From CAVPWP01 sp963709395 (GTDB lineage Bacteria; Pseudomonadota; Alphaproteobacteria; Rhodobacterales; Rhodobacteraceae), in assembly GCA_963709395.1 (NCBI GenBank), contig CAVPWP010000009.1:62001-126000 (forward strand): DNA of 64,000 bases, written 5' to 3'. Below the pieces are notes generated by a model. That model was not told the DNA's origin, searched no databases, and worked only from the letters and a program-made list of their open reading frames with translations. Shown piece after piece: positions 59,753 to 64,000 of this stretch. The translations under genes and the position numbers were made by a program. The first letter of the stretch is position 1. The number at the start of each line of letters is the position of its first letter.

Positions 59753-60578
59753 TCCCTACGATCCGGCGCGCGAAGGCGCGCAGATGGCCTTCGACGGGCG
59801 CATGTCCTACGGCGATTACCTGCGGCTCGACGCGGTGCTCGGTGCACAGGCCCCGCTGTCGGACGCCCATGACGAGATGCTCTTCATCATCCAGCACCAG
59901 ACATCGGAGCTCTGGATGAAGCTGATGATCTCGGAACTGGCCGCCGCGCGCGACGATCTTGCGGCCGACCGGCTTGCGCCTGCGCTCAAGCTTCTGTCGC
60001 GGGTGAGCCGGATCATGGAGCAACTCAACTCGGCCTGGGACGTGCTGCGCACGATGACGCCGGCCGACTATACCACCTTCCGCAAGGCGCTGGGGCAGTC
60101 CTCGGGGTTTCAGTCGCACCAATACCGCCAGATCGAGTTCATCCTGGGCAACCGCAACCGCGCGATGATGCGTCCGCACGCGCATCTGCCGCAGGTCCAC
60201 GCGACGCTTGCGGCCGAGCTTGACCGGCCCAGCCTTTACGGCACGGTCCTTGGCTTCGCGGCGCGGCAGGGAATGGACCTGCCCGATGATGTGGCCGAGC
60301 CAAACGATCGTCCCCACGCGCCGCGCGACGAGGTTCAGGCGATGTGGAAGCAGGTCTACGAGGCCCCCGGCGCGCACTGGCAGCTTTACGAGCTGGCGGA
60401 AAAGCTGATGGACCTCGAAGACTACTTCCGCCGCTGGCGCTTCAACCACGTCACCACGGTCGAGCGCGTGATCGGCCTGAAGAAGGGCACCGGCGGGACC
60501 GGCGGCGTCAGCTACCTGCGCCGCATGCTCGACGTGGTGCTGTTTCCCGAACTCTGGACGGTGAGGACCGAGTTGTGA
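59745..60578 (+). CDS. kynA: Tryptophan 2,3-dioxygenase
   Basis: 277 aa, intact. Family hallmarks: MSYGDYLRLDAVLGAQ, MLFIIQHQTSELWMKLM, SGFQSHQYRQIEFILGN, FRRWRFNHVTTVERVIGLK with the haem-ligand His, and the KGTGGTGGVSYLRRML loop. It opens tryptophan to N-formylkynurenine. It overlaps the preceding gene by 8 bp and the ligase by 4. Kynureninase and formamidase, needed to reach anthranilate, are not in the window. Confidence 0.95.
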   Translation: MADPYDPAREGAQMAFDGRMSYGDYLRLDAVLGAQAPLSDAHDEMLFIIQHQTSELWMKLMISELAAARDDLAADRLAPALKLLSRVSRIMEQLNSAWDVLRTMTPADYTTFRKALGQSSGFQSHQYRQIEFILGNRNRAMMRPHAHLPQVHATLAAELDRPSLYGTVLGFAARQGMDLPDDVAEPNDRPHAPRDEVQAMWKQVYEAPGAHWQLYELAEKLMDLEDYFRRWRFNHVTTVERVIGLKKGTGGTGGVSYLRRMLDVVLFPELWTVRTEL

Positions 60579-62216
60579 CGACACTCCGACCGTCGGCCCA
60601 TGTCGACACCTTCACCCGCGACAACCTTCCGCCGGTCGGGGACTGGCCCGATCTGCTTCTGGACGGCTTCGACTATCCCGACCGGCTGAACGCGGCGGTC
60701 GAGCTGACCGACGCGATGGTGGAACGGGGCTTTGGCGACCAGGTCGCGCTGATCGGCAATGGGCGACGGCGGACCTACAAGGAATTGTCGGACTGGACCA
60801 ACCGGCTGGCCCACGCCCTTGTCGACAATCTGGGCGTGAAGCCGGGCAATCGCGTGCTGATCCGGTCGGCCAACAACCCGGCGATGGTGGCCTGCTGGCT
60901 GGCCGCGACCAAGGCCGGGGCGGTCGTGGTCAACACCATGCCGATGCTGCGCGCCGGGAGAGCTTTCGAAATACGTCGACAAGGCCGAGATCGCGTTCGC
61001 GCTCTGCGATACCCGGCTGATGGACGAGATGGTCACCTGCGCCAAGGACAGCCGGTTCCTGAAGACCGTGGTGGGGTTCGACGGAACGTCGAGCCATGAC
61101 GCCGAGCTTGACCGGCTGGCGCTGGAAAAGCCCGTGCGGTTCGATGCGGTCGACACCGCGCAGGACGACGTGGCGCTCCTGGGCTTTACCTCGGGGTCGA
61201 CCGGCGATCCCAAGGCCACGATGCATTTCCACCGCGACCTCCTGATCATCGCCGACGGCTATGCGCGCGAGGTGCTTCAGGTCACGCCCGAGGACGTGTT
61301 CGTCGGCTCGCCGCCCCTGGCCTTCACCTTCGGGCTGGGCGGGCTGGCGGTCTTCCCGCTGCGTTTCGGCGCCACGGCCACGCTTCTGGAGAACGCCTCG
61401 CCGCCCAACCTGATCGAGATCATCGAGACCTACCGCGCGACGATCTGCTTCACGGCCCCCACCGCGTATCGCGTGATGTTGCGCGCGATGGACGAGGGCG
61501 CGGACCTGTCGTCGCTGCGCGCCGCCGTCTCGGCGGGCGAGACGCTGCCCGCGCCGGTCTACGAGGCCTGGATGGAAAAGACCGGCAAGCCGATGCTCGA
61601 CGGGATCGGCGCGACCGAGATGCTGCATATCTTCATCTCGAACCGCTTCGACGACCATCGCCCGGCCTGCACCGGTGTTCCGGTCACGGGCTATGAGGCC
61701 AAGGTCGTGGATGACAAGGGCGATGAGGTGCCGCCCGGCACGATGGGCCGCCTTGCGGTGCGCGGACCGACGGGGTGCCGCTATCTGCGCGGCCAGAAAC
61801 AGCGGGACTATGTGCAGAACGGCTGGAACATCACCGGCGACAGCTTCGTCGAGGACGAGACCGGGCATTTCCATTTCGCCGCGCGCAACGACGACATCAT
61901 CGTCTCGTCGGGCTACAACATCGCCGGACCCGAGGTCGAGGCGGCGCTGCTGTCCCATGCGGCGGTCGCGGAATGCGCGGTGATCGGCGCGCCGGACGAC
62001 GAGCGGGGGGCGGTGGTCGAGGGACATGTGGTCCTGGCCGAAGGATTCACCGGAGATGCCATGATGATCAAGGAGTTGCAGGATCATGTGAAGGCGATGA
62101 TCGCCCCCTTCAAGTATCCGCGCAGCCTTGTCTTCGTGACCCAGTTGCCGAAAACGCCGACCGGCAAGATCCAGAGGTTTCGGCTTGCCCCGGTGCATGG
62201 GAGCCGAAAGAATTGA
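60575..62216 (+). CDS. abmG: 2-Aminobenzoate-CoA ligase, benzoate-CoA-ligase family (one frame break)
   Basis: About 546 aa, adenylate-forming enzyme. AMP-binding motif LLGFTSGSTGDPKATMHFHR, VFVGSPPLAFTFGLGG, GIGATEMLHIFISNR, NITGDSFVEDETG and the C-terminal PKTPTGKIQRF with the catalytic Lys. The GTG at 60575 overlaps the preceding stop. The frame changes near 60955, explained by one extra C. It activates an aromatic acid; the adjacent tryptophan dioxygenase and 2-aminobenzoyl-CoA monooxygenase identify anthranilate as the likely one. Confidence 0.87.
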
Positions 62217-62227
62217 CAGGCGGGGGA

Positions 62228-62274
62228 ACGGCCCCGCCGGACCGCGGAAGCGGTCCCAGCCAACACGGGGCCGT
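62228..62274 (+). terminator. Nested hairpin after the ligase gene
   Basis: An outer 9-bp inverted repeat ACGGCCCCG/CGGGGCCGT (62228-62236, 62266-62274) encloses a 7-bp stem GGACCGC/GCGGTCC with a GGAA loop (62239-62256). There is no T-tract, so it may act as a processing or attenuation structure instead of a factor-independent terminator. It lies between the catabolic genes and the transporter genes. Confidence 0.6.
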
Positions 62275-62304
62275 CAGGTGCCCCGGCAAACCAGGGAGAA
62301 CGAC

Positions 62305-63432
62305 ATGAGAAAGCTTCTACTTGCAACGGCCATCGGCGCCCTTGCCACCTCGGCCATGGCCGAGGTCAAGGTCGGGATGATCACCACGCTGTCGGGCGGC
62401 GGCGCCGGCCTTGGCATCGACGTGCGCGACGGCTTCATGCTGGCCATCGCCCAGTCCGGCCGCGACGACATCGAGGTCGTGATCGAGGATGACCAGCAGA
62501 AGCCCGACATCGCGGTGCAGCTTTCCGACAAGATGATCCAGGCCGAGGACGTCGACGTGATGACCGGCATCATCTGGTCGAACCTCGCCATGGCGGTGGT
62601 GCCCTCGGCCACCGCGCAGGGCGTGTTCTACCTGTCGCCGAACGCCGGGCCGTCGCAACTGGCCGGGGCGGGCTGCCATCCGAACTATTTCAACGTCGCC
62701 TGGCAGAACGACAACCTGCACGAGGCCGCAGGCGCCTATGCGAATTCAACGGGGTACGCCAACAGCTTCATCCTCGCGCCGAACTATCCGGCGGGCCAGG
62801 ACGCGCTGACCGGTTACAAGCGGATGTACGAAGGCGAGATCGCGGGCGAGATCTACACGCAGCTCGGCCAGACCGACTATGCCGCCGAGATCGCGCAGAT
62901 CCGCGCCTCGGGCGCCGACAGCGTCTATTTCTTCCTGCCCGGCGGCATGGGGATCTCGTTCCTCAAGCAATATGCCGACAGCGGCGTCGATATCCCGGTG
63001 GTCGGACCGGCCTTCAGCTTCGACCAGGGCATCCTGCAGGCCGTGGGTGACGCGGCGCTGGGGGTGGTGAACACCTCGCAATGGTCCAAAGACCTCGACA
63101 ATGCGGCGAACGTGGCCTTCGTCGAATCCTTCCAGGCCGAGTACGGGCGTCTGCCGTCGCTCTACGCAAGCCAGGGCTTCGACACCGCGAACCTGCTTCT
63201 GTCCGCGCTCGAGAAGGCCGAGCCGTCGGATGCCGACGCGTTCCGCGCCGCGCTGATGGAGGCGGATTTCGACAGCACGCGCGGCGAGTTCCGGTTCGGG
63301 CCCAACCATCACCCGATCCAGACGATCTATGCCCGCGAGGTGGTGAAGGAAGGCGACGTCTACACCAACCGCATCATCGGCGTGGCGCTGGAAGACCATG
63401 CCGACGCCTACGCGGCCGACTGCAAGATGTAA
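62305..63432 (+). CDS. Liv-type ABC transporter binding protein
   Basis: About 375 aa, intact. Signal peptide MRKLLLATAIGALATSAMA, then VKVGMITTLSGGGAGLGID, GIIWSNLAMAVVPSATAQG, YLSPNAGPSQLAGAGCHPNY and SGADSVYFFLPGGMG. It follows AGGGAG at a good distance. Liv-type binding proteins near aromatic-CoA ligases often bind benzoate-like acids, so anthranilate or a related acid is plausible here. Confidence 0.9.
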   Translation: MRKLLLATAIGALATSAMAEVKVGMITTLSGGGAGLGIDVRDGFMLAIAQSGRDDIEVVIEDDQQKPDIAVQLSDKMIQAEDVDVMTGIIWSNLAMAVVPSATAQGVFYLSPNAGPSQLAGAGCHPNYFNVAWQNDNLHEAAGAYANSTGYANSFILAPNYPAGQDALTGYKRMYEGEIAGEIYTQLGQTDYAAEIAQIRASGADSVYFFLPGGMGISFLKQYADSGVDIPVVGPAFSFDQGILQAVGDAALGVVNTSQWSKDLDNAANVAFVESFQAEYGRLPSLYASQGFDTANLLLSALEKAEPSDADAFRAALMEADFDSTRGEFRFGPNHHPIQTIYAREVVKEGDVYTNRIIGVALEDHADAYAADCKM

Positions 63433-63438
63433 GCGCAT

Positions 63439-63467
63439 CGGCGCCCCGGGAGTACGCCGGGGCGCCG
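63439..63467 (+). terminator. Hairpin between binding-protein and permease genes
   Basis: A perfect 11-bp stem CGGCGCCCCGG/CCGGGGCGCCG with a 7-base loop, starting 7 bp after the binding-protein stop. It is placed like the hairpin at 38118 in the other Liv-type operon and probably raises binding-protein expression over the permease genes. Confidence 0.75.
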
Positions 63468-63489
63468 TGACAGGGGACGAACCCGCCGC

Positions 63490-64000
63490 ATGTCAGCCAT
63501 CCTCATCATCGAGCAGGTCCTGAACGGCCTGCAGTTCGGGGTCATGCTGTTTCTCATGGCCGCAGGGTTGACGCTGATCTTCGGCGTGATGGGGCTGATC
63601 AACCTTGCGCACGGATCGCTCTACATGATCGGCGCCTTCGCGGCGGCGGCCGTGGCCGGGGCGACGGGATCGTTCCTGCTGGCGCTGGTGGCGGCTCTGG
63701 CGGCGGCGGCGGTGGCCGGCGCGATCGTCGAGATGGTGGTGATCCGGCGGCTTTACGCGACCGACCATCTCGACCAGGTGCTGGCGACCTTCGCGCTGAT
63801 CCTGATCTTCTCGGAAGGGACGCGCTGGGTCTTCGGGTCGTTCCCGCTTTACCTCGACATTCCCGACTACCTGTCGGGTCCGGTCACCCTGCCGGGCGGC
63901 ATCCAGTACCCGCTTTACCGGCTGACGCTGATCGGCGCGGGGCTGGCCGTGGCGCTGGGCCTGTGGCTTCTGATCGAGCGCACGCGGATCGGCATCCAGA
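63490..64000 (+). CDS. livH: Liv-type ABC transporter permease, 3' end outside window
   Basis: About 170 codons are present and open to the window edge. It starts MSAILIIEQVLNGLQFGVML and contains LIFGVMGLINLAHGSLYMIG, the LivH hallmark, then VVIRRLYATDHLDQVLATFA. Long hydrophobic segments rich in Ala follow. The remaining transporter genes should lie just beyond the window. Confidence 0.9.
   Translation, partial: MSAILIIEQVLNGLQFGVMLFLMAAGLTLIFGVMGLINLAHGSLYMIGAFAAAAVAGATGSFLLALVAALAAAAVAGAIVEMVVIRRLYATDHLDQVLATFALILIFSEGTRWVFGSFPLYLDIPDYLSGPVTLPGGIQYPLYRLTLIGAGLAVALGLWLLIERTRIGIQ

Overview
The window looks like chromosomal DNA of a high-GC alphaproteobacterium, most likely of the Rhodobacterales/Roseobacter type. 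The grounds are uniformly GC-rich codon use, a ChvI-like response regulator, stacked ABC and TRAP importers, and many short catabolic operons, each beside its own DeoR, LacI, LysR or MarR regulator. I see no rRNA, tRNA, phage, insertion sequence or CRISPR. Nearly every gene serves uptake and breakdown of small organic compounds.

Layout. 1-4.5 kb: the body of a secreted subtilisin-like protease with a very long Gly-rich linker that contains a 42-bp minisatellite. 5.4-6.1 kb: an orphan ChvI-type response regulator. 6.2-14.0 kb (minus): DeoR regulator, TRAP importer, glutamine-synthetase-like ligase, aldehyde dehydrogenase and Fe-alcohol dehydrogenase, which together suggest a gamma-glutamyl route for an amine or amino alcohol. 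14.2-18.3 kb (plus): GlpA-like dehydrogenase, a second flavoprotein and an FGGY kinase. 18.3-27.9 kb (minus): sugar/cyclitol ABC importer with two permeases, three Gfo/Idh/MocA dehydrogenases, an isomerase/epimerase and an SDR, divergent from a LacI regulator with two clear operators. 29.2-33.4 kb: a di-iron desaturase-like oxygenase, Rieske ferredoxin, PanB-like protein and SDR, divergent from a second LacI regulator; this is the least explained module. 33.6-34.6 kb: AbrB-type membrane protein. 34.7-45.1 kb: LysR regulator, maleylacetate reductase, Liv-type importer, phenol-type hydroxylase, hydroxyquinol dioxygenase and a beta-keto-acid cleavage enzyme, forming a resorcinol/hydroxyquinol-type pathway. 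45.1-51.0 kb: FGGY kinase, a second sugar ABC importer and a P-loop kinase. 51.0-64.0 kb: tryptophan 2,3-dioxygenase, 2-aminobenzoate-CoA ligase, 2-aminobenzoyl-CoA monooxygenase/reductase, beta-oxidation enzymes, a MarR regulator with a paired operator, and the start of another Liv-type importer; together a CoA-dependent anthranilate/tryptophan pathway.

Quality warning. At least 40 reading-frame breaks interrupt otherwise well conserved genes. Where I could place them, most are single inserted bases and a few are lost G/C bases in runs. There is no accompanying loss of protein similarity or of operon structure, so I read them as assembly errors, not gene decay. The stretch of about 49.8-60.9 kb is free of them. 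Coordinates of broken genes run from the start of the first fragment to the stop of the last one.
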